Below are positions 1 to 6,611 of a stretch of DNA of 8,615 bases, in pieces. How positions within the stretch are numbered: position 1 is the first letter of the stretch; each line of letters begins with the position of its first letter. The stretch comes from Deltaproteobacteria bacterium (lineage in GTDB: Bacteria; Bdellovibrionota; O2-12-FULL-43-9; JACQJE01). The notes under the pieces were generated by a model. That model worked only from the letters and a program-made list of their open reading frames with translations. It was not told the DNA's origin and made no database searches. The stretch is taken from NCBI GenBank assembly GCA_016205125.1, contig JACQJE010000123.1, positions 1 through 8,615 of the forward strand. The letters are read 5' to 3'. A program made the translations under genes and the position numbers.

Positions 1-7
1 AGAAGTA

Positions 8-186
8 GTGTTCATCTGAAAATTCCAATCTGTTGCGGCTTGCTGCAAGAGATGACAGCAGCGTTCTCAGTCGAAAAGAGGCACTCGACGTGCCAAGTGG
101 CACGCCTTCGGCCTCTTTTCTCCTTGCGGCCTTGCTGTCATCTCTTTCGCTGCGCCTCACAACGATTGGAATTTTCAGATGAACAC
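8..186. repeat. Long imperfect inverted repeat with perfect 23-bp outer arms
   Basis: The outer arms 8-30 and 164-186 are exact reverse complements over 23 bp (left arm begins GTGTTCATCTG, right arm ends CAGATGAACAC). Inside them, 47-60 and 133-146 pair perfectly over 14 bp (AAGAGATGACAGCA with its complement), and 73-82 and 111-120 pair over 10 bp (GAAAAGAGGC with GCCTCTTTTC). The centre holds a small perfect hairpin, CGTGCC-AAGT-GGCACG, at 89-104. The segments between these stems are unpaired or only weakly matched. The whole could form a cruciform, or a long RNA hairpin if transcribed. It lies downstream of the RND gene, whose stop is at 313-315, and contains no convincing gene. No flanking target-site duplication is visible (1-7 against 187-193), so a mobile-element origin is possible but not shown. 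Confidence 0.85.
73..120. terminator. Possible bidirectional terminator at the centre of the inverted repeat
   Basis: GAAAAGAGGC (73-82) and GCCTCTTTTC (111-120) form a 10-bp stem whose distal part is A-rich on one side and T-rich on the other, as in bidirectional intrinsic terminators. The 28-nt interior contains its own hairpin (89-104). It could stop transcripts leaving the RND gene on the minus strand, about 190 bp past its stop codon, and transcripts entering from the left. The loop is larger than usual and the run of T is short and interrupted, so the assignment is tentative. Confidence 0.3.
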
Positions 187-187
187 C
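152..187 (+). repeat. Core repeat unit, copy A (with 211-246)
   Basis: This 36-bp segment aligns without gaps to 211-246, with 26 of 36 positions identical by hand count. The shared parts are CCTCA-AACGA near the start and GATGAACAC near the end. It contains the right arm of the large inverted repeat (164-186), so the same core is present three times: inverted at 8-30, direct here, and diverged and direct at 211-246. Confidence 0.6.
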
Positions 188-210
188 GAAAGCAAAGACA
201 AAAAAACCTG

Positions 211-246
211 CGGCCTCATAACGAATTTCATTTCCGGATGAACACT
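211..246 (+). repeat. Core repeat unit, copy B (diverged direct copy)
   Basis: This is the diverged direct copy of 152-187, at about 72% identity. The conserved blocks are GCCTCA, AACGA and GGATGAACAC. The two copies are separated by a short A-rich spacer (about 190-208). Multiple copies within 250 bp of non-coding DNA suggest a dispersed intergenic repeat family, but only a genome-wide search could show that. Confidence 0.55.
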
Positions 247-273
247 CAATTCAAATACAAATCGCCTGCCGCC

Positions 274-304
274 TCGCGAGTCCATTTTTCGCTCGTTCTC
301 GCGA
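274..304. other. Short hairpin just downstream of the RND gene
   Basis: TCGCGAG (274-280) and CTCGCGA (298-304) are perfect reverse complements separated by 17 nt. The hairpin starts 9 bp past the RND stop codon in the direction of its transcription. On that strand the distal arm is followed by GGCGGCAGG rather than a T run, so it does not look like a standard rho-independent terminator. It could stabilise the 3' end of the mRNA. Confidence 0.45.
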
Positions 305-312
305 CGTACTCT

Positions 313-3300
313 TTAAGATTTTTTACGAAGGCGGCCTTTCCATTTTTCAGCTGCAGAAGAGGAGAGAGTTCGCACATCTTCAATCATCAGATATCCGCAG
401 GGCGTAATAATGAGGGTGAGGAATGTCGCAAAGACCAACCCCCAGCTGAGCGCAAGTGCGGTGGGAAGTAAGATCGGGTCGCTCCCTCCTAATCCATAGC
501 TAATGGGTGCAAGGCCAATCACTGTGGTCACAGTGGTCAGCAGGACAGGTCTCAGCCGCAATCTTCCCCCCTCAATGACTGCTCTCTCGAGTTCGTACCC
601 TTCCCGCCGCAAGTGATTGATGAAATTGACAAGAATGATCGAATCGTTGACGACGACGCCGCTCAATCCGACGACACCCAAAAGCGCCATGAAACTCAGC
701 GGTAGTTGGTGAACGTAGAACGTAATGATGACGCCGATCATTCCCAGAGGAATCGCAAACATGACAACGAACGATTGAGTGATTGACCCCAGCGTTGTGA
801 CTAAAATCAGAAAAATCGCGAGAAGAGCGATGCCGAAAGCATGGTACATGTCAGAAAGGGTTTCCTGAGTTTTTTCCTGCTCTCCCCCCAAATGGACATG
901 ATAACCGGGGTAGGGCTGAATCAGCTCCTTCACTTTTGCTGCGACTTGTCGGTTGGCCTCATAGGGGGTGACAATTTTTTGATCGACGTCGGCCGTGACT
1001 GTGATGACGCGCTTGTGGTCTACCCGCTTGACATCGGAGATGCCGGGCGCATCCTGTAATTCTGCAACTTTGCCAAGAGGAACAAGGTGACCTTGAGGGG
1101 TCTGAATTAGGAGTTGAGAGAGGGAGTTGATGTCATGCTGAGCTTTTTCTACGAGTCGCACGCGCACCTGAATATCTTCATCGCTCTCATGGATTGTTGT
1201 GGCAATCCCGCCTTCAAATGCATTTCGGATGGTTCGCGCAATCTGACCGACGTTAAGCCCCGCACTGTAGGCCGTCTCTTTGTTGACTCGAATGCCGAGT
1301 TCTGGTTTTCCGCTCACATAGTCATCGCGAACGTCTTTAACGCCTGAAATTTCTCTCAAAACAGTCTGGGCCTCCGAAGAGAGTTTCATGAGCGTGCTGT
1401 AGTCATCTCCGCGGAGCTCAACGACGAGAGGTTTTCCGACCGGCGGTCCCGGTTTGACCCTCTCAAAGTAGATGTGGTCCAGCTCTTTTATGCCAGAAAC
1501 GCGTTGCCGAAGGTCATCGACAATCTCATTTGCGGAACGCTCTCTCTTATTTTCAGGAGTAAGGTAGACGACAATCTGGCCCACGTGGCTCTTCTTCTGG
1601 AGGTAAGGGTCTGTCGGATCCTGCATCTGGATGCCGGCCTGTGTGGTAAATGCGTCGAGTTCTTCGGATGGGAGCTCCGCGACGATCTTTTCGATCGATT
1701 CCATCAGCTTGCTGGTCTGCTTGACTGGGGTTCCCACAGGGGCTTCAACCCGGATAAAGAAGATCTCAATGCCATGGGGCGGAAAGAGTTCAAAGCCAAG
1801 GAAGCGAAAGGCGAAGCCTATCGATAGAGCAAGAATGACAAGGGAGGTCAAAAGGACTTTATATTTGCGCCGGACAAACCAGGCAACGGTTTTTGTATAA
1901 AAGGGATAGACCTTTTCCATCCAATGAGAGGAGCCTTTGCCCTCTTTTCTTTTTGGCGCTTTGACAAAATCCGCACAGTGCGAGGGGAGCGCAAAGAAAG
2001 ATTCGATGATCGAGGCGAGCAAGCAGATCACAACGACTGCCGGAATCTGCCAGACGAATTTTCCCAGCATCCCCTTCATGAAGGCGAGGGGAGCAAAGGC
2101 GGCAATGGTGGTGAGAACGATCCCGATGACCGGCTTCATGACCTCGGAAGTTCCAAGGACTGCGGCCTGTTTGGGCGGCATCCCCTTTTCAATATGGCGA
2201 TAAATATTTTCCGCCACAATAATGGAGTCATCGACGAGCATCCCCATCACAATGACCAGGCCAAACATCGAAATCAGATTCACGCTGATGCCAAACTGCG
2301 CGAGCACCAGAAAGCAGAGGAGGAAAACGACAGGAATCTCCAGAGTTGTCATGATTGCAAGCCGCGGAGTCAGAAAGAAGAGCATGGCCGCAAAGAGGAG
2401 GATCAGCCCCATCCAGCCATTGTTGATGAGGATGCCTAACCGGCGCTTGATGAAATAGGAGAAGTCATTGACATATTCGATTTGCAGATGGGGATGGAGG
2501 CGGGGTTTGGCCTCCCCGACAATCTTTTTGGCGCTGTCGACAACATCAATGGCATCTCCAGATTCTCTCTTGAGAATGACCAGGTTGAGAGAGGGAAACC
2601 CATTGGTCTTTTCAATAATCTCATCCTCTTCATATTGGGCCAGGACCCGTCCGATATCTTTCACCTTCGTGTGATAGCCGGATGGATTGGCCCTCACGAT
2701 GACCTCTCCGATCTCCTCTGTCGTGTGGAATTCTCCGCTTGTTCTGATCGTATATTCTTTTTTCGTATCCTTGAGCAGGCCGCCGGGAATATTCACGTTT
2801 TGTTCAGCAAGTGCCGCGACGACCTGATCGAAGGAGATATGCCAGGCGGACAATTTTTCCGGGTCGAGCTCAACCCACATCTCTCTCTTGCGGTAGCCTC
2901 GCTTGACAATATTGGCGACTCCATCGACAAGTTCAAGTTCGTCTTCCAGGAGATCGGCAGATTTTCTGAGTTCTTCTTCCGAGACCGCCCCACTGAGAGA
3001 GATTTCGATGATCGGCTGCTGATTCGTGCTGATTTCTGTGACAAGCGGTTTTTCAGCATCTTTTGGAAGATCGGTGACGCGGTCCACTGCGCGCTGGATC
3101 TCCTCCTTGACCCGGTCCTTATCTTTCTCATCTTCATCGATTTTCACGACCACCTTGCAAAAATTCTCTGCGGAGAGAGAGCGGATTTCTTCGATTCCTT
3201 CTACTTCTTTGAGTGCCCGTTCGATGGGAATTGTTACGAGCTGTTCAACTTCTCTGGCTGAAGCACCAGGGAAGCTTGTTTCCACCGTCATCTGATCGAA

Positions 3301-3423
3301 ATAGACCAGCGGAAAAGCCTCCCTTTTCATATTTGAGACAGTCACAAGGCCGACCACCACAATAATGACCGAAAGAAGGTTCACAGAAAGGGAGTTGTTG
3401 ACGAACGACTGAATCAATTTCAT
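313..3423 (-). CDS. RND family efflux transporter permease (inner-membrane pump)
   Basis: This encodes a 1036-residue proton-driven RND (AcrB/MdtB-like) inner-membrane exporter, the usual length of the family. Transmembrane segment 1 lies near residues 10-32. It is followed by a large periplasmic porter loop (to about 330), TM2-6 (about 335-475), TM7 (about 520-542), a second periplasmic loop (to about 858) and TM8-12 (about 862-1012). TM4 carries GMLVDDSIIVAENI, with the proton-relay pair Asp398-Asp399. In TM10 the motif is GVVVNDSIILVNF, so Asn926 replaces the lysine of AcrB-type pumps, as in some other RND branches. I chose the start at 3423. It forms an ATGA overlap with the stop of the upstream channel gene, has GGGAG 8 bases upstream, and gives a normal cytoplasmic N-terminus (MKLIQSFVNN). 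An in-frame start at 3483 would only add 20 residues inside the preceding gene. Transported substrate unknown; the family role is certain. Confidence 0.95.
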   Translation of the reverse strand: MKLIQSFVNNSLSVNLLSVIIVVVGLVTVSNMKREAFPLVYFDQMTVETSFPGASAREVEQLVTIPIERALKEVEGIEEIRSLSAENFCKVVVKIDEDEKDKDRVKEEIQRAVDRVTDLPKDAEKPLVTEISTNQQPIIEISLSGAVSEEELRKSADLLEDELELVDGVANIVKRGYRKREMWVELDPEKLSAWHISFDQVVAALAEQNVNIPGGLLKDTKKEYTIRTSGEFHTTEEIGEVIVRANPSGYHTKVKDIGRVLAQYEEDEIIEKTNGFPSLNLVILKRESGDAIDVVDSAKKIVGEAKPRLHPHLQIEYVNDFSYFIKRRLGILINNGWMGLILLFAAMLFFLTPRLAIMTTLEIPVVFLLCFLVLAQFGISVNLISMFGLVIVMGMLVDDSIIVAENIYRHIEKGMPPKQAAVLGTSEVMKPVIGIVLTTIAAFAPLAFMKGMLGKFVWQIPAVVVICLLASIIESFFALPSHCADFVKAPKRKEGKGSSHWMEKVYPFYTKTVAWFVRRKYKVLLTSLVILALSIGFAFRFLGFELFPPHGIEIFFIRVEAPVGTPVKQTSKLMESIEKIVAELPSEELDAFTTQAGIQMQDPTDPYLQKKSHVGQIVVYLTPENKRERSANEIVDDLRQRVSGIKELDHIYFERVKPGPPVGKPLVVELRGDDYSTLMKLSSEAQTVLREISGVKDVRDDYVSGKPELGIRVNKETAYSAGLNVGQIARTIRNAFEGGIATTIHESDEDIQVRVRLVEKAQHDINSLSQLLIQTPQGHLVPLGKVAELQDAPGISDVKRVDHKRVITVTADVDQKIVTPYEANRQVAAKVKELIQPYPGYHVHLGGEQEKTQETLSDMYHAFGIALLAIFLILVTTLGSITQSFVVMFAIPLGMIGVIITFYVHQLPLSFMALLGVVGLSGVVVNDSIILVNFINHLRREGYELERAVIEGGRLRLRPVLLTTVTTVIGLAPISYGLGGSDPILLPTALALSWGLVFATFLTLIITPCGYLMIEDVRTLSSSAAEKWKGRLRKKS

Positions 3424-4931
3424 TGGCCGGACTCCCGCCTGATTCCATATTTTTCTGCCAGCGAATGTTGAGCCAGATTCCACTCTGTTTCGAGAATCTT
3501 ATAATTCTTTATCGCCTCCGCAGAATGGGTCTGTGCGACAAGAAGATGCTCCTGATCGTCGATGACCAACTGCAGTGGAACGCGTCCCATCCGGAACTGT
3601 CGCTCTCTTTCTGAAAGTTTTTTGTTCAGAAGCTCCTCTGCTTTTAGCAAGTTTTCGATCGCCAGCTCTGTCGCTCTGATCTGACTGGAAAGTCGTTCAA
3701 TCTCCAGGGCGATTTCGTGTTCCAACTGAGCCGCGCGAATTTCCGCCCTTTGATATCCATACATCGCCTCCTTTAACGCATAACGGGCTTCACGATTCTC
3801 AAGGGGAAAAAAGAGGGTGCCGCCAATAAAATAGACAGGCTTTTCGTATTTTGCCGACTTATCGATGCTGTTATTGTACGATTTATCGAGACCTGTCGAT
3901 GTCACAGATGCCATGAGATTGAGTTGAGGGAGACGGCCATTCCGGGCGATTTCAACGGTGAGTTGAGCATTTTCTGCCTCTTCCTTCATCGCTTTCAGGT
4001 CAAATCTTTTTTTCAGGGCCTCGTCCAGGATTCGCTTGTTACTCTCTGTCTGGTAGCGAAGCGCCTCTCCCCGGGAAAAGAGCATGCGATCAGACGGGAG
4101 GAGATAAAGAGGAGAGACATCATCCAGCAGGCTCTTGAGCCTCTTTCCTGCCTGGATCAGAACTCCCTCCGCCGCGATCAGTTCCCCTCTCCTTGTTTCA
4201 GCATGCGCCTCGGAAGCAAAGAGGTCGACCTTTTCCGCAATCCCCCTCTCCGACTGCCTGACGTTGTATTCGTGAAGCTTGTCGGCCTGTTCGACTCCTT
4301 TTTTCTTGATTTCATACAGCTCGGCCGCGTGGGAGAGTTCCCAAAAGGCCGCTTCAATTTCTGCAACGGTCCCTTCGAGTTTCATCTTTTCCACATGGGA
4401 GGCGCTCTGCCATGCGAGTTTTGCCTGTTCAATGGAGCGGCGCGTCACAAATCCGAAAGCGTTTTTCAAAAGAGGTTGTGTCAACTTCAGTTCAAATCCC
4501 ATTTGCCAATAGGGATTGAGCGTATTGAATGTGGCGCTAAAACTATTTTCTTCCCACTGCTGGAGCCATCCCAAAGAGAGGGTCGTCCCCGTCGGAAAGA
4601 GTCTGCTTAAGTGGGTGTCACTGTCGAAGCTGATCTTTTTACTGCTTGCAAAGATAAAGAGCGGCTCTCTCTTATCGTGAGAATAGCTGGTTGTGGAATC
4701 GAGATGGAAATCGTAAATCCCTTTTGCCCGGCCGATTCCAGCTTCCGCCTCCCGACTTAGATAGGCTTGTTGTTTCAGGTCGAGATTGTTCGCGATCCCC
4801 TGAAGAACGACGTCCCTCAGGTTGACTCTCTGAATCAAGGCCGGCTCAATGAGCTGAAATTCTGCCGCTGGGATGTCAGAAGCGAAAAGGAAGGCAGAAA
4901 TAAGAATCAAGATAGGCTGGAATCGTTTCAT
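3420..4931 (-). CDS. TolC-like outer-membrane efflux channel protein
   Basis: This encodes a 503-residue outer-membrane efflux protein (OEP/TolC family). A signal peptide covers roughly residues 1-23 (hydrophobic ILILISAFLFA, then cleavage near PAA-EF). No lipobox cysteine is present, so it is probably not lipid-anchored. Two OEP repeats follow, about 36-245 and 300-490. Family-like signatures are TQPLLKN (151-157), RLPQLNL (333-339) and FPLENREAR (375-383), with long helical stretches at about 180-268 and 384-445 that would form the periplasmic alpha-barrel. The trimer would form the exit duct for the RND pump encoded immediately downstream, with which it overlaps by 4 bp. The start is supported by the signal peptide; the ribosome binding site is weak (GAGACA about 9 bases upstream). 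The family assignment is firm; the specific substrate is not known. Confidence 0.93.
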   Translation of the reverse strand: MKRFQPILILISAFLFASDIPAAEFQLIEPALIQRVNLRDVVLQGIANNLDLKQQAYLSREAEAGIGRAKGIYDFHLDSTTSYSHDKREPLFIFASSKKISFDSDTHLSRLFPTGTTLSLGWLQQWEENSFSATFNTLNPYWQMGFELKLTQPLLKNAFGFVTRRSIEQAKLAWQSASHVEKMKLEGTVAEIEAAFWELSHAAELYEIKKKGVEQADKLHEYNVRQSERGIAEKVDLFASEAHAETRRGELIAAEGVLIQAGKRLKSLLDDVSPLYLLPSDRMLFSRGEALRYQTESNKRILDEALKKRFDLKAMKEEAENAQLTVEIARNGRLPQLNLMASVTSTGLDKSYNNSIDKSAKYEKPVYFIGGTLFFPLENREARYALKEAMYGYQRAEIRAAQLEHEIALEIERLSSQIRATELAIENLLKAEELLNKKLSERERQFRMGRVPLQLVIDDQEHLLVAQTHSAEAIKNYKILETEWNLAQHSLAEKYGIRRESGQ

Positions 4932-4955
4932 GGCTGTCTCGTGCGAATGCCGTAG

Positions 4956-4984
4956 ATTGTACCTTAGTCATAGGGTTCGTACAA
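4956..4984 (-). promoter_or_regulatory. Candidate sigma70-type promoter for the tolC-like/RND operon
   Basis: Read on the minus strand, TTGTAC (4984-4979) and TACAAT (4961-4956) are separated by exactly 17 bp. The -10 matches the consensus at 5 of 6 positions and the -35 at 3 of 6. Transcription would begin around 4949, leaving a leader of about 18 nt before the ATG at 4931. The assignment rests on sequence match only. Confidence 0.4.
4957..4984. promoter_or_regulatory. Possible palindromic operator in the divergent promoter region
   Basis: TTGTAC (4957-4962) and GTACAA (4979-4984) form a perfect 6-bp inverted repeat with a 16-bp spacer. The match extends imperfectly outward (GATT-GTAC against GTAC-AAATC). 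It coincides with the -10 and -35 elements of the proposed minus-strand promoter, where a dimeric repressor could block transcription. No regulator gene is present nearby, and a chance palindrome of this size is possible. Confidence 0.25.
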
Positions 4985-5006
4985 ATCAACCTTTTCCTTC
5001 TGCTTC

Positions 5007-5048
5007 TTGACTTTGCTCTTCATTTTTTTTAGCGTCATTTGAAATAAT
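5007..5048 (+). promoter_or_regulatory. Weak candidate promoter for the aldehyde dehydrogenase gene
   Basis: TTGACT (5007-5012) is a good -35 match. At a 17-bp spacing the -10 would be TAGCGT (5030-5035), a poor match. A better -10-like hexamer, AATAAT (5043-5048), is too far from that -35 and very close to the start codon. A run of eight T lies at 5023-5030. The promoter is therefore somewhere in this interval, but its exact position is uncertain. Confidence 0.25.
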
Positions 5049-5050
5049 CA

Positions 5051-5060
5051 AGGAAGGAGA
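5051..5060 (+). promoter_or_regulatory. Strong ribosome binding site deciding the ALDH start
   Basis: AGGAAGGAGA precedes the ATG at 5066, with GGAG 7 bases upstream of it. This favours the ATG at 5066 over the in-frame methionine at codon 24 (position 5135), which has no comparable site. Confidence 0.75.
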
Positions 5061-5065
5061 AAAAA

Positions 5066-6595
5066 ATGAGAACAGATGTAAGTAAGAAACCGGCCCAGCC
5101 CGATACAGGAGCGACTCAACCCGACACGGTCAAAATGAAGATCAAAGAGGTTGTCAAACCGGGCAAACTCTTTATCAATGGCAAATTTGTCAATGCACTC
5201 TCCGGCAAAACGTTTGAGACGATCAATCCGGCCACCACAGAACCTCTTACGACTGTAGCGGAAGGGGATGCCGCCGACATTGATCTTGCGGTGAAGGCGG
5301 CGCGGAAAGCCTTCGATGAAGGGCCGTGGCCGAGGATGAACGCGAGGGAGCGCGGGAAGATTGTCTCCAGGATTGGAGATCTGATTGCGGAACATGCAGA
5401 GGAATTCGCGCTTCTCGATTCCCTCGACAATGGAAAACCACTCAATGAGACGCGCAATGTCGATGTCCCTCTTTCTGTAGAGGTTTTTCACTACTATGGG
5501 GGATGGGCGGATAAGATTGTCGGTGAGACGATTCCGGTCAATGGTCCTTTTCTCAACTATACACTGAGAGAGCCGGTCGGGGTGGTGGGACAGATCATAC
5601 CGTGGAACTTTCCGCTCCTGATGGCGGGATGGAAACTGGCGCCCGCACTGGCATGTGGAAATACGGTTGTGCTGAAGCCGGCAGAGCAGACTCCGCTCTC
5701 TGCTCTGAGACTTGCAGAGCTCTGTCTGGAGGCGGGTCTTCCAGAAGGGGTGCTCAACGTTGTGCCCGGTTTCGGACCGACAGCGGGAGCCGCACTGGCT
5801 GGCCACAGGGAAGTTGATAAAGTTGCTTTTACAGGGGAATACCTCACCGGTCAGGAGGTGATGAAGGCTGCGGCAAAGAATCTCAAGAGAATTTCCCTCG
5901 AGTTGGGCGGAAAATCCCCCAACATCGTCTTTGACGATGTCGACCTCGATGCCGCTGTGAAGGGAGCGATGCGCGGGATCTTCTTCAATCAGGGGGAGGT
6001 CTGCTGTGCCGGCAGCCGCCTCTTCCTCTCAGAGAAGATCTACGACGAGTTTGTCGGAAAACTGGTCGACGAAGCAAAACGACTTAAAGTGGGCGATCCC
6101 CTCGACCCCTCCACGCAGATGGGAGCTCAGGTTTCTCAGGATCAGCTCAACCGGATTACTGGCTACATTGAGAAGGGGAAGAAGAGCGGGGCGCGTTTGG
6201 AATGCGGAGGCGAAAGGGCAGAGGTGCCGGGGCTCAAAGGCTACTTTGTCAAGCCGACGGTCTTCTCTGGAGTGAAGAACGAGATGACGATTGCGCAGGA
6301 GGAGATCTTTGGGCCGGTGGTCGCAGCGCTTCCTTTTGAGGATCTCGACGATTTGGCCAAACGGGCCAATGATTCGATCTTTGGATTGGCGGCAGCAGTC
6401 TGGACATCGGACATCAAAAAAGCGCATTCGCTCGCGCGGAAGCTTCGCGCCGGGACCATCTGGATCAACTGCTACAACATGTTTGATGCGGCGAGTCCCT
6501 TTGGCGGATTTAAAATGAGCGGTTTTGGCCGCGAATTGGGAGCGCATGCGCTGGAACTCTACACCGAAGTGAAGAGTGTCTGGGTCGCTCTCTAG
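5066..6595 (+). CDS. NAD(P)-dependent aldehyde dehydrogenase (ALDH1/2-like)
   Basis: This encodes a 509-residue cytoplasmic enzyme that oxidises an aldehyde to the carboxylic acid using NAD(P)+. The full catalytic set is present: oxyanion Asn181 in PWNFPLL, cofactor-binding Lys204 in LKPAEQTP, general base Glu279 in LELGGKSPN, nucleophile Cys313 in FNQGEVCCAGSR and Glu413 in QEEIFGPV, with the C-terminal PFGGFKMSGFGRELG block at 478-492. The overall pattern is closest to the ALDH1/ALDH2 and betaine-aldehyde class of about 500 residues; the aldehyde is not predictable. The cofactor loop is unusual: FTGEYLTG (255-262) replaces the common FTGSTxxG, with one residue missing before the general base compared with human ALDH2. 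The N-terminus has a hydrophilic 30-residue lead, rich in Pro, Thr and Asp. The gene is monocistronic as far as visible, divergent from the efflux operon and convergent with the ABC operon. Confidence 0.95.
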   Translation: MRTDVSKKPAQPDTGATQPDTVKMKIKEVVKPGKLFINGKFVNALSGKTFETINPATTEPLTTVAEGDAADIDLAVKAARKAFDEGPWPRMNARERGKIVSRIGDLIAEHAEEFALLDSLDNGKPLNETRNVDVPLSVEVFHYYGGWADKIVGETIPVNGPFLNYTLREPVGVVGQIIPWNFPLLMAGWKLAPALACGNTVVLKPAEQTPLSALRLAELCLEAGLPEGVLNVVPGFGPTAGAALAGHREVDKVAFTGEYLTGQEVMKAAAKNLKRISLELGGKSPNIVFDDVDLDAAVKGAMRGIFFNQGEVCCAGSRLFLSEKIYDEFVGKLVDEAKRLKVGDPLDPSTQMGAQVSQDQLNRITGYIEKGKKSGARLECGGERAEVPGLKGYFVKPTVFSGVKNEMTIAQEEIFGPVVAALPFEDLDDLAKRANDSIFGLAAAVWTSDIKKAHSLARKLRAGTIWINCYNMFDAASPFGGFKMSGFGRELGAHALELYTEVKSVWVAL

Positions 6596-6601
6596 AACCC
6601 A
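6581..6601 (+). terminator. Weak hairpin across the ALDH stop codon
   Basis: TGGGT (6581-6585) and ACCCA (6597-6601) can pair around an 11-nt loop that contains the TAG stop, followed by TTTC. A 5-bp stem with only three T is a poor intrinsic terminator. It is listed because the space to the convergent gene is only 16 bp (6596-6611) and no better signal is visible there. Confidence 0.2.
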
Positions 6602-6611
6602 TTTCAAAGTC

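Noticed and set aside
8..186. Insertion sequence or complete MITE
   Set aside because: The terminal arms would fit, but no target-site duplication flanks them and no transposase is present, so it is called only an inverted repeat.
1..312. CRISPR array
   Set aside because: The repeated cores are diverged, in mixed orientation and irregularly spaced, with no cas gene nearby.
40..471. Plus-strand 143-codon open frame at the left end
   Set aside because: It runs through the inverted repeat and into the antisense of the RND gene; the product has no recognisable domain and no ribosome binding site was seen.
2482..3261. Plus-strand 259-codon open frame
   Set aside because: It is entirely antisense to the N-terminal part of the RND gene, whose protein is clearly conserved; a shadow frame.
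3424..3483. N-terminal extension of the RND protein by 20 residues
   Set aside because: The extension lies inside the channel gene. The ATG at 3423 has an ATGA overlap, a GGGAG site and the N-terminus expected for the family.
3924..4610. Plus-strand 228-codon open frame
   Set aside because: It is antisense to the TolC-like gene, with a composition typical of a shadow frame and no known domain.
5048..5806. Minus-strand 252-codon open frame
   Set aside because: It is antisense to the aldehyde dehydrogenase, rich in Arg and Cys with no family pattern, and extends into the divergent promoter region.
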